Shown one piece after another: positions 45,194 through 53,604 of a DNA stretch of 64,000 nt. The stretch is from Aliiruegeria haliotis. GTDB lineage: Bacteria > Pseudomonadota > Alphaproteobacteria > Rhodobacterales > Rhodobacteraceae. The DNA lies in NCBI RefSeq assembly GCF_003003255.1, contig NZ_PVTD01000008.1:62001-126000 (forward strand). The letters are read 5' to 3'. Each line of letters starts with the position of its first letter. The first letter of the stretch is position 1. The position numbers were made by a program, and so were the translations under genes. The notes beneath the pieces are model-generated. The model did no database searches and was not told where the DNA came from. It saw nothing but the letters and a program-made list of their open reading frames with translations.

Positions 45194-46722
45194 CCTGGTT
45201 CCTCCTCCTGTTCCAATGACAACGCCGGGGCGGGCTTCGCCAAATCGTCAATCGACAAAGGCGCCTTGGGCTTGCCCAGCCGATACCGGGTGACCCAGAA
45301 CAGCCGCTCTTCGGCACGTGTGATCGCAACGTATGCCAATCGTTTCCACAAGGGTTGCCCGGCCTCCACCCGCCCGGCCCGCGCCGCGGCATAGAGATCC
45401 GGCGCAAAGACCTGCACACTTGGCCATTGCGATCCCTGCGCCTTGTGGATCGTCACCGCGGCACCGTGGAGGAACGTTGCCCCCATACGTGCCGCATATG
45501 GGATGAAGGGTTCCTCCTCATCCGGTTTTTCGATCTTGATGATGGAAGCGGCCGAAAGCCGGGGATCCTCCGCGCCGATCACGTGGAGCCGGGAGAACCC
45601 GGCCTTGTTCCCTGCGCCAAGGTAGACCACCTGAGCGCCCTTGATGAGGCCGCGCGCCTCCAGGTCGAGTCTTTTCTTGCGGTGCTTTACCGGCAGTTCG
45701 ATCCCGTCGCAGATCAGCGGCTCTCCCGGAAGCAACCCATCAGCGGGCGCCCCGTAGGCCGCCCGAAACGCACTAATCAGACGAATTCTGGTGGCATTGC
45801 GCCAAACCAGCACAGGTGACCGGGCCATCATCTCCGATTCCACCCGCTGGCCGATACGCACCCGATCGTCATCTTGTGCCGCGTCCTCGATCATGCGTTC
45901 GAACTGTTCGAACTCTAGATCCGGATCGGCCAATGCATGGGCCAGATCCAGGATCGGGTTGTCGCCGGACTGGCGGTGCACACGGTGCAAAACCATCTTC
46001 TGCGACTCGGGCAGAGTGTCGAAGACCATCGCGCCGCCGCTGTTGACCGGGGCAAGTTGCGCTGGGTCGCCGAACAGCAGCAATGTTGGGAAGATCTCCT
46101 GCAGATCCTCGAACTGTCGCTCGTCGAGCATCGAGCTTTCGTCGACAAATCCAATGTCGAGCGGCTCCTCGCGCCGCTTCCATCCAGTTATGAAATCGGA
46201 CCCACGCAGCCCTGCCGCAGCCAGCGCACCGGGAATCGAACTGTGCGCTTGGTAGAATGCGTATGCCCTGTCGAGTGCCGCATCGGTCAGGCCCTCGATC
46301 TCCGGCCGATCGCCTTGTCCGGCAAGCCATTCGGCGATGTTCTCGTACTCGGGGTCGTAGACAGGCGTATATAGGATGCGGTGTATGGTCGTGGCAGGCA
46401 CGCCGCGGCTTCGCAGAACGCTCGCCGCCTTGTTGGTTGGCGCCAGAATAGCCAGTGTCCGGCGGTCCTTCCGCTTGCGACCTTCCCAATCTCCGGAAAC
46501 GACGTCGACACCCAGTTCCTGCAACTCTTGCGCAAGCCGCGCAAGCAGCAGAGTCTTTCCCGATCCGGCTTTGCCGACAATCGCCAGAGCCTTGTCCGTG
46601 CCACCGCCCGGCGGAAGCAGGGTTTCGTTCACGAGGTCAACACCGGATACAGCCAGAAGCTCGGATGCACGGTCCCAGGCATCTGCCTGGTCTTCGGAAA
46701 ACTGGACTGCGGGTACGGCCAT
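45190..46722 (-). CDS. RecD-like superfamily 1 helicase
   Basis: 510 residues. Walker A in IVGKAGSGKTLLLARL near residue 48, motif Ic TNKAASVLR near 95, Walker B-like DIGFVDESSMLDE near 190, GDPAQLAPVNSGG near 218 (motif III), VHRQSGDNP near 245, and C-terminal VTIHKAQGSQWPSV near 425 and AYVAITRAEERLFWV near 470. It resembles the RecD2/TraI-type 5'-3' helicases (annotated as exodeoxyribonuclease subunit or AAA ATPase); no RecB/RecC partners are nearby, so a stand-alone role is likely. The GC-rich start context lacks an obvious ribosome site. Confidence 0.88.
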   Translation of the reverse strand: MAVPAVQFSEDQADAWDRASELLAVSGVDLVNETLLPPGGGTDKALAIVGKAGSGKTLLLARLAQELQELGVDVVSGDWEGRKRKDRRTLAILAPTNKAASVLRSRGVPATTIHRILYTPVYDPEYENIAEWLAGQGDRPEIEGLTDAALDRAYAFYQAHSSIPGALAAAGLRGSDFITGWKRREEPLDIGFVDESSMLDERQFEDLQEIFPTLLLFGDPAQLAPVNSGGAMVFDTLPESQKMVLHRVHRQSGDNPILDLAHALADPDLEFEQFERMIEDAAQDDDRVRIGQRVESEMMARSPVLVWRNATRIRLISAFRAAYGAPADGLLPGEPLICDGIELPVKHRKKRLDLEARGLIKGAQVVYLGAGNKAGFSRLHVIGAEDPRLSAASIIKIEKPDEEEPFIPYAARMGATFLHGAAVTIHKAQGSQWPSVQVFAPDLYAAARAGRVEAGQPLWKRLAYVAITRAEERLFWVTRYRLGKPKAPLSIDDLAKPAPALSLEQEEEPG

Positions 46723-46815
46723 TTCGCGACCCTAGCCGCGCGCGAAGCGGGGCGAAAGGGAGAGGTGGCACCAAATTCGCACGCGAGGGGGCCGCCTCTC
46801 TTCCGGGTTCGCAGT

Positions 46816-47460
46816 TCAGGCGATGGCAGCCAGTGGCATTTCCGTCGGCGTCGTACGGTTGAACGACCTGTTGAACCAGCCAATCGAGGTCCGGCGATCA
46901 ATTCCAAGGCGCCTCAATGTCGGGGCCCAGGCTTCGGGCTTCATTTCCCACAGCCCGACACCGATCCGGTCCTTGCCCTCTCCGGCGCTGCCGATCACAT
47001 CGGGGTCGACATGATACAGGCGATAAATGCGCTCCATGCGCGGATCGAAGACACCGCAGAAATGCGAGAGGTGGAAGTTGTCCATCAACTCCCCACCACC
47101 GAGCACCAACGCCGCCGCAGCCCGTCGATCAGCACGCGGAGAAATGCAGAACCGGGTGCATTCCCAGATCAGAGGCGACTGGATCAGCACACCATCCGTA
47201 AGATGAGAGAAATGCTCGTTGATCATTGTCCGGCCGGTTGTCGGCAGGAAGCGCATTGATCCGCCATGGGATCCGTCTTCCAGTTCCCAGATCACATACA
47301 GCGGGTTCAGGACGTCGTATTGATCCCGCTCTTCCCCTTGGGAATTGACTGAGACCTCCCAACCGAGGCGTCGGGAGAATTGCTCAGCACGATCGAGAAA
47401 CATCGTGTCGCGGAGTGTCGGATAGCGGTCGAGATTGTTTCCATATACGTAACGCAGCAT
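46816..47460 (-). CDS. luxI: Acyl-homoserine-lactone synthase (LuxI family)
   Basis: 214 residues. All the LuxI invariant positions can be placed: the R-D-T-M-F-x-D-R-A-x-Q-F helix with W-E-V, E-R-D-Q-Y-D after it, the GSMRFLPT Arg, and WECTRFCIS with the Glu-x-x-Arg pair near residue 105. It joins an acyl chain from acyl-ACP to the homocysteine moiety of SAM to make an N-acyl-homoserine lactone. The ATG at 47460 is served by AAAGGAG 9 bases upstream; the upstream ATG at 47505 has none. Acyl-chain length cannot be read from sequence. It follows luxR on the same strand after a 121-bp gap with a hairpin at its ribosome site. Confidence 0.94.
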   Translation of the reverse strand: MLRYVYGNNLDRYPTLRDTMFLDRAEQFSRRLGWEVSVNSQGEERDQYDVLNPLYVIWELEDGSHGGSMRFLPTTGRTMINEHFSHLTDGVLIQSPLIWECTRFCISPRADRRAAAALVLGGGELMDNFHLSHFCGVFDPRMERIYRLYHVDPDVIGSAGEGKDRIGVGLWEMKPEAWAPTLRRLGIDRRTSIGWFNRSFNRTTPTEMPLAAIA

Positions 47461-47471
47461 GACGAGAGGCT

Positions 47472-47494
47472 CCTTTCCGTCAGATACGGAAAGG
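47472..47494 (-). promoter_or_regulatory. Inverted repeat overlapping the luxI ribosome site
   Basis: Perfect 8-bp inverted repeat CCTTTCCG / CGGAAAGG with a 7-base spacer. On the luxI transcript it would fold with its right arm covering part of the AAAGGAG Shine-Dalgarno (47470-47476). It might instead be a protein operator, but at 23 bp with this sequence it does not match a standard 18-20 bp lux box. Confidence 0.65.
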
Positions 47495-47581
47495 ATTGGC
47501 GCCATATGGTTAACAGACCCCTACGATGTTTCGAGGATGTTCTGTGGATAACCTTATTTCCGTAAATTCCGTCCCGTCACT

Positions 47582-48295
47582 CTAGACGACGATCAATCCT
47601 CTGCTCAATGCACGCGCTACCGCATGAGTTGTGTTCATAGCTCCGAGTTTGTGACGTGCTGCCTCGATATAGACCCGCAGCGTGTGCTCGGAGATCTCCA
47701 TTTCCTTCGCGGCCTGTGACCGGCTCAATCCCTTGGCGAGGTAGGTCATCGCCTCCAACTCGCGAGGCGACAGCGTCGGCACCGGGGCACTATCTCCCCC
47801 CTGCTCGAATTCCAGAGCCTTCTTGTTGAATTCATGTGCGATGATCATCAGATCGCGCATGTTCTCGTCCACAAAAACAGCCCAGACATAGTCGTCGCAA
47901 TGGTCCGAAGCGGTGAACAACGCAAACTGCCCAGCCGGGCCCCGGATCGGGATGGTGAGGCCCTGGTTTCCAACGCCAAAGTTGATCGCTTCACGCAGGA
48001 AGTCCCGTGACGCACGGCTCGACCAATCCAGTTCCTTCCAATCCACGGGATTGAACCGCTGCAGGCAGCCGAGAATGACCGGATCCATACGGAGATAGTC
48101 CTTCTCGACGTAGCGATCGACCCATTCCTGGCTGTAGGTCCCGGCCCCGAACCGCTCACCGACGCTGTTGACCCAATGGTAGACGATATGGGCGACGTCG
48201 TAGTAGTCACGCAGTTGCTCGGTCGCAGCCTGCAAGTCGCCGACATCGGATGCACGCTGCACACGCTCACATAGGGATTCGAGCTTCTCCTGCAT
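47582..48295 (-). CDS. luxR: LuxR-family autoinducer-binding regulator
   Basis: 237 residues from the ATG at 48295. N-terminal ligand domain with the TraR/LuxR positions W-x3-Y (EWVDRYVEKDY), RMDPVI (Asp-Pro pair) and VDWKEL Trp, near residues 63-90. The C-terminal GerE helix-turn-helix is LSPRELEAMTYLAKGLSRSQ to LGAMNTTHAV, near 175-235. It should bind the acyl-homoserine lactone made by the adjacent LuxI. The first 28 bases overlap the end of a 70-residue small gene, which probably couples the two. Confidence 0.93.
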   Translation of the reverse strand: MQEKLESLCERVQRASDVGDLQAATEQLRDYYDVAHIVYHWVNSVGERFGAGTYSQEWVDRYVEKDYLRMDPVILGCLQRFNPVDWKELDWSSRASRDFLREAINFGVGNQGLTIPIRGPAGQFALFTASDHCDDYVWAVFVDENMRDLMIIAHEFNKKALEFEQGGDSAPVPTLSPRELEAMTYLAKGLSRSQAAKEMEISEHTLRVYIEAARHKLGAMNTTHAVARALSRGLIVV

Positions 48296-48479
48296 GGTCG
48301 GCCGGTTTCGGCGCACCCTTTCCGAGTTCGTATCTGTTCCGGCCGTCCGACAGATCCGCGCATTCCGCGACCGCCACCTTCTGGACGTCGTCCAGTTGCT
48401 CGGCAAGCGCATGAAGCTCATGTCGACGCGCGTAGGCGCCAAGGTCTGCAAGAACGTCCAGTATCCAAGCGTGAGTCAT
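48267..48479 (-). CDS. Small protein encoded just upstream of luxR
   Basis: 70 residues starting MTHAWILDVLADLGAYARRH and continuing HALAEQLDDVQKVAVAECADL; predicted all-helical with a Lys/Ala-rich tail. GGAAGAG lies about nine bases before the ATG. I recall short proteins beginning M-(T/S)-H-x-W-I-L-D-V-L-A-D-L encoded beside luxR in roseobacters, so it is probably a genuine partner; function is unknown. Its 3' end overlaps the luxR start by 29 bp. Confidence 0.65.
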   Translation of the reverse strand: MTHAWILDVLADLGAYARRHELHALAEQLDDVQKVAVAECADLSDGRNRYELGKGAPKPADHAGEARIPM

Positions 48480-48731
48480 AGCAGAGTCTCTTCCGGGGTC
48501 ATCACCAAATTTCAGCAACCACTCTAGCACGACACAGATTCCCGCAGAATTCACGGGTTCTGCCTCCCCCAAAATGGCGAGGTCACATCAGCCAGAGCGT
48601 TGATTCGCGAAGAAGACGACGTCAGGGGACGGTTTTCTGCCACTTGGCCGCCGAAAGCGAACTGCAATCGCTTTGCACGCACTGTGGCCTTCGCGCAGTC
48701 AGGCGAAAGTCCCGGGTGGTGCGACAAACGC
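48480..48731. other. Leader region of the small gene-luxR-luxI operon
   Basis: 252 bp between the ccr terminator and the small gene start. It should carry the promoter for the quorum-sensing operon; no lux-box palindrome or clear -35/-10 pair was identified by eye. Confidence 0.4.
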
Positions 48732-48770
48732 AAAAGAAAACGCCGTCCCTCAGGCTTCGGGGGACGGCGC
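48732..48770 (-). terminator. Rho-independent terminator of ccr
   Basis: On the reverse strand, 20 bases after the ccr stop: CGCCGTCCC / GGGACGGCG, a 9-bp perfect stem, followed by TTTTCTTTT. It isolates ccr from the quorum-sensing operon downstream on the same strand. Confidence 0.92.
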
Positions 48771-48789
48771 AGAACGTCAGCAGACTTGC

Positions 48790-50073
48790 TCAGCGGCCCG
48801 CTTCGAGAGCATCCTCAAAAGTCACGAGGCCGGTTGTCGGCGCCTGAACCAGCACGGCCATGTTGCCCGGCTTGTGCTCATTCCGCATCATTTTCATGTG
48901 CGCTTCCGGGATTTCGTCCCAGGAAAACACCTCGGACATGCAGGGATCGATGCGACGCTCGCACATCAGCCGGTTTGCCGCCGCGGCCTGCTTGAGATGC
49001 GCAAAATGCGAGCCCTGCAGACGTTTCTGGTGCATCCACATGTAGCGAACGTCGAAGGTGCAATTGAAGCCGGTTGTGCCCGCGCAGATCACGACCATTC
49101 CGCCCTTCTTGCAGACAAAGGTGGAAACCGGGAAAGTTGCCTCGCCGGGATGCTCGAACACCATGTCGACGTTATTGCCCTTGCCGGTAAACTCCCAGAT
49201 GGCTTTGCCGAACTTGCGGGCCTCCTTGAACCAGGCAGCATACTCCGGCGTATTCACGGTCGGCAACTGGCCCCAGCAGTCGAAGTCCTTGCGGTTGATC
49301 ACCCCCTTGGCGCCAAGGTCCATGACAAACTGACGCTTGTCTTCGTCCGAGATCACGCCAATGGCATTGCCGCCGGCGGCATTAATCAGCTGGATCGCGA
49401 AGGACCCGAGCCCGCCGGACGCCCCCCAGACCAGGACGTTCTGGCCCGGCTTCAGCTCATGAGGATGGTGGCCGAACAGCATCCGGTAGGCTGTGGCCAA
49501 TGTCAGGGTATAGCAGGCGCTTTCTTCCCAGGTCAGGTGTTTCGGCCGCGGCAGTAGCTGTTGGGCCTGCACGCGGGTGAACTGGGCAAAGGACCCGTCG
49601 GGCGTCTCATAGCCCCAGATACGTTGACTAGGCGAATACATCGGGTCACCGCCATTGCACTCCTCGTCGTCGCCATCGTCCTGATTACAATGGATGACAA
49701 CCTCGTCGCCGACCTTCCAGCTTTTAACCTTCGAGCCAACGGCCCAGACGATGCCTGACGCATCCGAGCCTGCGACATGGTACGGCGCGCCATGGCCGTC
49801 GAACGGCGAGATCGGCACCCCGAGACCAGCCCACACGCCGTTGTAGTTCACGCCTGCAGCCATCACGAGCACCAGAACCTCATGGGTATCGAGCGGCGGT
49901 GTTTCCACGACCTCGACCTGAAAGGACTTGTCCGGCTCGCCATGTCGCTCGCGCCGGATTGCCCAGGCGTACATCTTGGGCGGGACATATCCCATCGGGG
50001 GCATTTCGCCGATTTCGTAGAGCTCCTTCTCAGGGGCCTCGTATGTTGCGTGGGTCATATCATCCAGAGCCAT
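48790..50073 (-). CDS. ccr: Crotonyl-CoA carboxylase/reductase
   Basis: 427 residues, medium-chain dehydrogenase family. Landmarks: MAAGVNYNGVWAGLGVPISP near residue 72, GSDASGIVWAVGS near 100, VVIHCNQDDGDDEECNGGDP near 125, the NADPH motif VWGASGGLGSFAIQLINAAGG near 218, VFEHPGEATFPVSTF near 300 and WMHQKRLQGSHFAHL near 340. The EHPGE and H-x-x-K segments belong to Ccr and are not found in ordinary crotonyl-CoA reductases. The enzyme carboxylates crotonyl-CoA to ethylmalonyl-CoA using CO2 and NADPH, the key step of the ethylmalonyl-CoA pathway. GGAGG precedes the ATG at 50073. Divergent from ecm. Confidence 0.96.
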   Translation of the reverse strand: MALDDMTHATYEAPEKELYEIGEMPPMGYVPPKMYAWAIRRERHGEPDKSFQVEVVETPPLDTHEVLVLVMAAGVNYNGVWAGLGVPISPFDGHGAPYHVAGSDASGIVWAVGSKVKSWKVGDEVVIHCNQDDGDDEECNGGDPMYSPSQRIWGYETPDGSFAQFTRVQAQQLLPRPKHLTWEESACYTLTLATAYRMLFGHHPHELKPGQNVLVWGASGGLGSFAIQLINAAGGNAIGVISDEDKRQFVMDLGAKGVINRKDFDCWGQLPTVNTPEYAAWFKEARKFGKAIWEFTGKGNNVDMVFEHPGEATFPVSTFVCKKGGMVVICAGTTGFNCTFDVRYMWMHQKRLQGSHFAHLKQAAAANRLMCERRIDPCMSEVFSWDEIPEAHMKMMRNEHKPGNMAVLVQAPTTGLVTFEDALEAGR

Positions 50074-50301
50074 CCAGGCCTCCCATCGTCAGTGGTGCCG
50101 CGACGCAGAATCGTCACGGTTGCACGTAGTGGATTAGATGTGGCAACGCAACTTAGCAACACCAATGGTATCATTTTTGAAATTTTATGTCCTTTCGGAT
50201 GCAATTTCACGTGCTTTCGGAGCCTTATGTGCTGCTCAAAACCCCGAAAAACTGGCGCCCAGACGCGGTCGGGGGCCAATCTCCTTGGGATCGGAGCAAA
50301 A

Positions 50302-50347
50302 TTTCTGCAATGCAGAGAATTGACAGGCGCACAATGTTTCGAATAAC
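50302..50347 (+). promoter_or_regulatory. Candidate ecm promoter with upstream palindrome
   Basis: TTGACA (50320-50325), a 16-base spacer and AATAAC (50342-50347) look like a sigma-70 promoter ending 45 bases before the ecm ATG. Directly upstream, TCTGCA-A-TGCAGA (50304-50316) is a perfect 13-base palindrome that ends four bases before the -35 element. The divergent region also has two CTTTCGGA direct repeats, 22 bp apart (50192-50199 and 50214-50221). Confidence 0.5.
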
Positions 50348-50392
50348 TCACTCGAAGCGCAATCTTGTTACTCAACCGACTCGCGAGCCAAT

Positions 50393-52360
50393 ATGTCCGA
50401 CGTAAAGAAAGATCGCCCCTGGCTGTTCCGGACCTATGCCGGTCATTCAACCGCAAGGAAGTCCAACGAGCTCTACAGGTCCAATCTTGCCAAGGGTCAG
50501 ACCGGCCTTTCGGTGGCGTTCGACCTGCCGACGCAGACGGGATACGACAGCGACCACACGCTCGCGCGCGGCGAAGTAGGCAAGGTCGGCGTCCCCGTTT
50601 CTCATCTCGGCGACATGCGGACCCTGTTCGACCAGATTCCGCTCGAACAGATGAACACCTCGATGACAATCAATGCCACGGCGCCATGGCTGTTGGCTCT
50701 GTATATCGCGGTTGCCGAGGAGCAGGGCGCGGACGTCGCATCGCTTCAGGGTACGGTCCAGAACGACATCATCAAGGAGTACCTTTCGAGGGGCACCTAT
50801 ATCTGTCCGCCGAAACCATCGCTCAAACTCATCACGGACGTTGCCGAATACTGCTACCACAACGTTCCGCGCTGGAACCCGATGAACGTCTGCTCCTATC
50901 ACCTTCAGGAAGCTGGCGCGACACCCGAGCAAGAACTTGCCTTTGCGCTCGCAACGGCGCAGGCCGTTCTGGACGGGTTGAAAGACAAGGTCGAGCCGGA
51001 AGATTTTCCGAAGCTTGTCGGGCGCATTTCCTTCTTTGTGAACGCCGGCATCCGTTTCGTTACCGAGATGTGCAAAATGCGGGCCTTCGTCGACCTCTGG
51101 GACGAGATCTGCCGTGAACGCTACGGCGTCGACGACCCGAAGTACCGCCGCTTTCGCTACGGCGTACAGGTGAACTCGCTCGGACTCACCGAGCAGCAAC
51201 CGGAGAATAACGTCTACCGGATCCTGATCGAGATGCTTGCGGTCACGCTTTCCAAGAAGGCCCGAGCACGCGCGGTGCAACTTCCGGCCTGGAACGAGGC
51301 GTTGGGCCTTCCCCGGCCCTGGGACCAGCAATGGTCGCTGCGCATGCAGCAAATCATGGCCTACGAAACGGACCTGCTGGAGTACGAAGATCTCTTCGAC
51401 AGCAATCCGGCGGTGGAGCGCAAGGTCGAGGCCCTCAAGTCCGGTGCCCGTGCAGAGCTGGCCAACCTGGAGAGCATGGGCGGCGCGATCGACGCCATCG
51501 AATACATGAAAGCGCAATTGGTGAACTCCAATGCAGATCGCCTGAACGATATCGAGAAGGGCGACACCACTGTCGTCGGCGTGAACCGTTGGACCGATGG
51601 CGAGCCGTCGCCTCTGATGGACGAAGAAGGCGGGATCATGGTTGTCGATCCGGCCGTCGAACAGGACCAGATCCACCGGCTGAATGCCTGGCGGGCAGAA
51701 CGGGACGCCGGTGCCGTAGAGGCGGCGCTCCGCGCATTGCGCGAGGCCGCACGCAATGGCGACAATGTCATGGAGCCCTCGATCAATGCAGCCAGGGCGG
51801 GCGTGACGACCGGCGAATGGGCCGGCGTCATGCGGGAGGTCTTCGGGCAGTTTCGCGGACCGACAGGTGTCGCCAGATCAGTGTCGAACAAGACCGAGGG
51901 GCTGGACGACATTCGGCAGGCCGTCGATGCGGTGTCGGACAAACTCGGGCGCAGGTTGAAGTTCCTGATGGGCAAGCCGGGGCTGGACGGTCATTCGAAT
52001 GGCGCAGAGCAGATTGCCTTTCGCGCCCGCGATTGCGGCATGGATATCGATTACGCGGGAATTCGCCTCACGCCGGAGGAGATAATTTCTGCGGCGCAGA
52101 AGGACGGCGCGCATGTGATCGGCCTCTCCATCCTGTCCGGAAGCCACATGCCATTGGTTGCCGATCTGCTTGGGAAAATGCGCGCGGCTGGCCTTGGCGC
52201 TGTGCCGCTGATTGTCGGTGGGATCATTCCGGACGACGACGCCGACCGCCTCCTCGCAATGGGCGTTTCCAAGGTCTACACACCAAAAGATTTTGAATTG
52301 AATCGGATCATGATGGATATTGTTGGGCTCGCTGACCCGGAGCGCATTGCTGCTGAATAG
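50393..52360 (+). CDS. ecm: Ethylmalonyl-CoA mutase
   Basis: 655 residues, coenzyme-B12-dependent acyl-CoA mutase. N-terminal PWLFRTYAGHSTARKSNELYRSN then LSVAFDLPTQTGYDSDHTLARGEVGKVGV, matching the Ecm/MeaA subgroup in length and motifs. The C-terminal B12-binding domain has the base-on GKPGLDGHSNGAEQIAFRARDCG motif near residue 525 (D-x-H-x2-G) and GLSILSGSHMPLVADLLG near 580. It isomerises ethylmalonyl-CoA to methylsuccinyl-CoA. Compared with methylmalonyl-CoA mutase (about 710 residues) it is shorter, as expected for Ecm. Divergent from ccr, the previous enzyme of the same pathway. Confidence 0.94.
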   Translation: MSDVKKDRPWLFRTYAGHSTARKSNELYRSNLAKGQTGLSVAFDLPTQTGYDSDHTLARGEVGKVGVPVSHLGDMRTLFDQIPLEQMNTSMTINATAPWLLALYIAVAEEQGADVASLQGTVQNDIIKEYLSRGTYICPPKPSLKLITDVAEYCYHNVPRWNPMNVCSYHLQEAGATPEQELAFALATAQAVLDGLKDKVEPEDFPKLVGRISFFVNAGIRFVTEMCKMRAFVDLWDEICRERYGVDDPKYRRFRYGVQVNSLGLTEQQPENNVYRILIEMLAVTLSKKARARAVQLPAWNEALGLPRPWDQQWSLRMQQIMAYETDLLEYEDLFDSNPAVERKVEALKSGARAELANLESMGGAIDAIEYMKAQLVNSNADRLNDIEKGDTTVVGVNRWTDGEPSPLMDEEGGIMVVDPAVEQDQIHRLNAWRAERDAGAVEAALRALREAARNGDNVMEPSINAARAGVTTGEWAGVMREVFGQFRGPTGVARSVSNKTEGLDDIRQAVDAVSDKLGRRLKFLMGKPGLDGHSNGAEQIAFRARDCGMDIDYAGIRLTPEEIISAAQKDGAHVIGLSILSGSHMPLVADLLGKMRAAGLGAVPLIVGGIIPDDDADRLLAMGVSKVYTPKDFELNRIMMDIVGLADPERIAAE

Positions 52361-52455
52361 CAGGTGACGGGCATTTGATTGCCGATCCGGATTTCCACCA
52401 TTGTGTTTCTTCGGGAGCTGTGTCTTTCACTTGGCATTGCAATCTGGAGAAACGA

Positions 52456-52782
52456 ATGGAATACGATCTCGACTCCCTTTCCCGGAAGGAGCTGCAAGCG
52501 CTTCAGAAGAAAGTCGCCAAGGCGCTGGATACGCTTGACGACCGTGAACGCGCCGCAGCACTCAAGGCCGCAAAGCAAGCCGCCGCCGCTCATGGATTTG
52601 ACCTTTCCGAATTGACCGGGTCCGCCTCCGCCAAGGCGAAGGGAAAATCGCGTAGCAAAAGCCCTGCGAAATATCGCAACCCGACCAACCCGGACCAAAC
52701 CTGGACGGGTCGCGGCCGGAAGCCTGAATGGTTCAAGAAGGCCGAAGAAAACGGTGTCGATCTGTCGACTTTGGAGATCTGA
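52456..52782 (+). CDS. H-NS family DNA-binding protein (HvrA/Spb type)
   Basis: 108 residues. An N-terminal coiled-coil (SLSRKELQALQKKVAKALDT to AALKAAKQAAAAHG) is followed by a basic linker and the C-terminal DNA-binding motif YRNPTNPDQTWTGRGRKPEWF, with the H-NS T-W-T-G-R-G-R-x-P core. Rhodobacter HvrA and Spb are this type and act on light- and oxygen-regulated operons. GGAG precedes the ATG at 52456. It is 46 bp upstream of deoD on the same strand. Confidence 0.88.
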   Translation: MEYDLDSLSRKELQALQKKVAKALDTLDDRERAAALKAAKQAAAAHGFDLSELTGSASAKAKGKSRSKSPAKYRNPTNPDQTWTGRGRKPEWFKKAEENGVDLSTLEI

Positions 52783-52828
52783 CTTCACTGAATTGACTGC
52801 CACATCGGCAGACTGACGGGATGCAATT

Positions 52829-53533
52829 ATGACGGTACATATTGGCGCCGAGCCAGGCCAGATCGCCGAAACGGTTTTGATGCCCGGAGACCCCTACCGG
52901 GCCAAATGGGTCGCGGAGCAATTTCTGGAGGATGCGGTCTGCGTAAATGAAGTCCGCGGCATGCTGGGCTTTACAGGCACCTGGCATGGAAATCGCGTGA
53001 CAATTCACGGGTCGGGCATGGGAATGCCGAGCCTGTCGATTTATGCGAATGAGTTGATACGTGACTATGGTGCCCAAACCCTCATACGCATTGGATCGGC
53101 CGGCGCGATGCAGGAGAAGGTGCACGTTCGCGACGTGGTCCTTGCAATGACGGCCTCGACTGTCTCCACGCCCTCTCGTGGGATATTCCGAGAGCTCGGC
53201 TACGCTCCCTGTGCTGACTGGTCTCTGCTGTCTGCCGCTGCAAAGGCCGCGGAAAGCAAGGATGTCGGCGTCCATGTTGGTGGCATCTATTCTTCGGATG
53301 TCTTCTACGACGAGCGTCCGGATCTGACCGAACAGATGACCCGTCACGGTGTCCTCGCGGTAGAGATGGAAGCGGCGGAGCTCTACACGTTGGCTGCACG
53401 CTACGGGCGGCGTGCACTGGCCGTTCTTACCATTTCCGACCACCTGTTGACCGGTGATGCACTGCCCTCGGACCAGCGGGAGCGCAGTTTCGGCGACATG
53501 GTTGAGATCGCGCTGGAAGCCGCTTTCTCCTGA
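52829..53533 (+). CDS. deoD: Purine-nucleoside phosphorylase
   Basis: 234 residues, hexameric (E. coli DeoD) type. [16 protein letters not shown] near residue 20, [18 protein letters not shown] near 64, RIGSAGAM near 87, [14 protein letters not shown] near 178 and [10 protein letters not shown] with the catalytic Asp near 200. It cleaves purine (deoxy)nucleosides with phosphate. A GC hairpin (GCCGGGC...GCCCGGC, 53540-53565) follows the stop, before tdk. Confidence 0.92.
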   Translation: MTVHIGAEPGQIAETVLMPGDPYRAKWVAEQFLEDAVCVNEVRGMLGFTGTWHGNRVTIHGSGMGMPSLSIYANELIRDYGAQTLIRIGSAGAMQEKVHVRDVVLAMTASTVSTPSRGIFRELGYAPCADWSLLSAAAKAAESKDVGVHVGGIYSSDVFYDERPDLTEQMTRHGVLAVEMEAAELYTLAARYGRRALAVLTISDHLLTGDALPSDQRERSFGDMVEIALEAAFS

Positions 53534-53604
53534 GACTTCGCCGGGCGGGGTTTCCCCTGCCCGGCCGACTTGCCTGACCGCGCCGCGCAAGCTAGAGCGC
53601 TGCC

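Noticed and set aside
47472-47494. Canonical lux box upstream of luxI.
   Set aside because: The repeat is 23 bp, AT/GC pattern does not match known lux boxes, and it lies at the ribosome site rather than near position -40 of an evident promoter.
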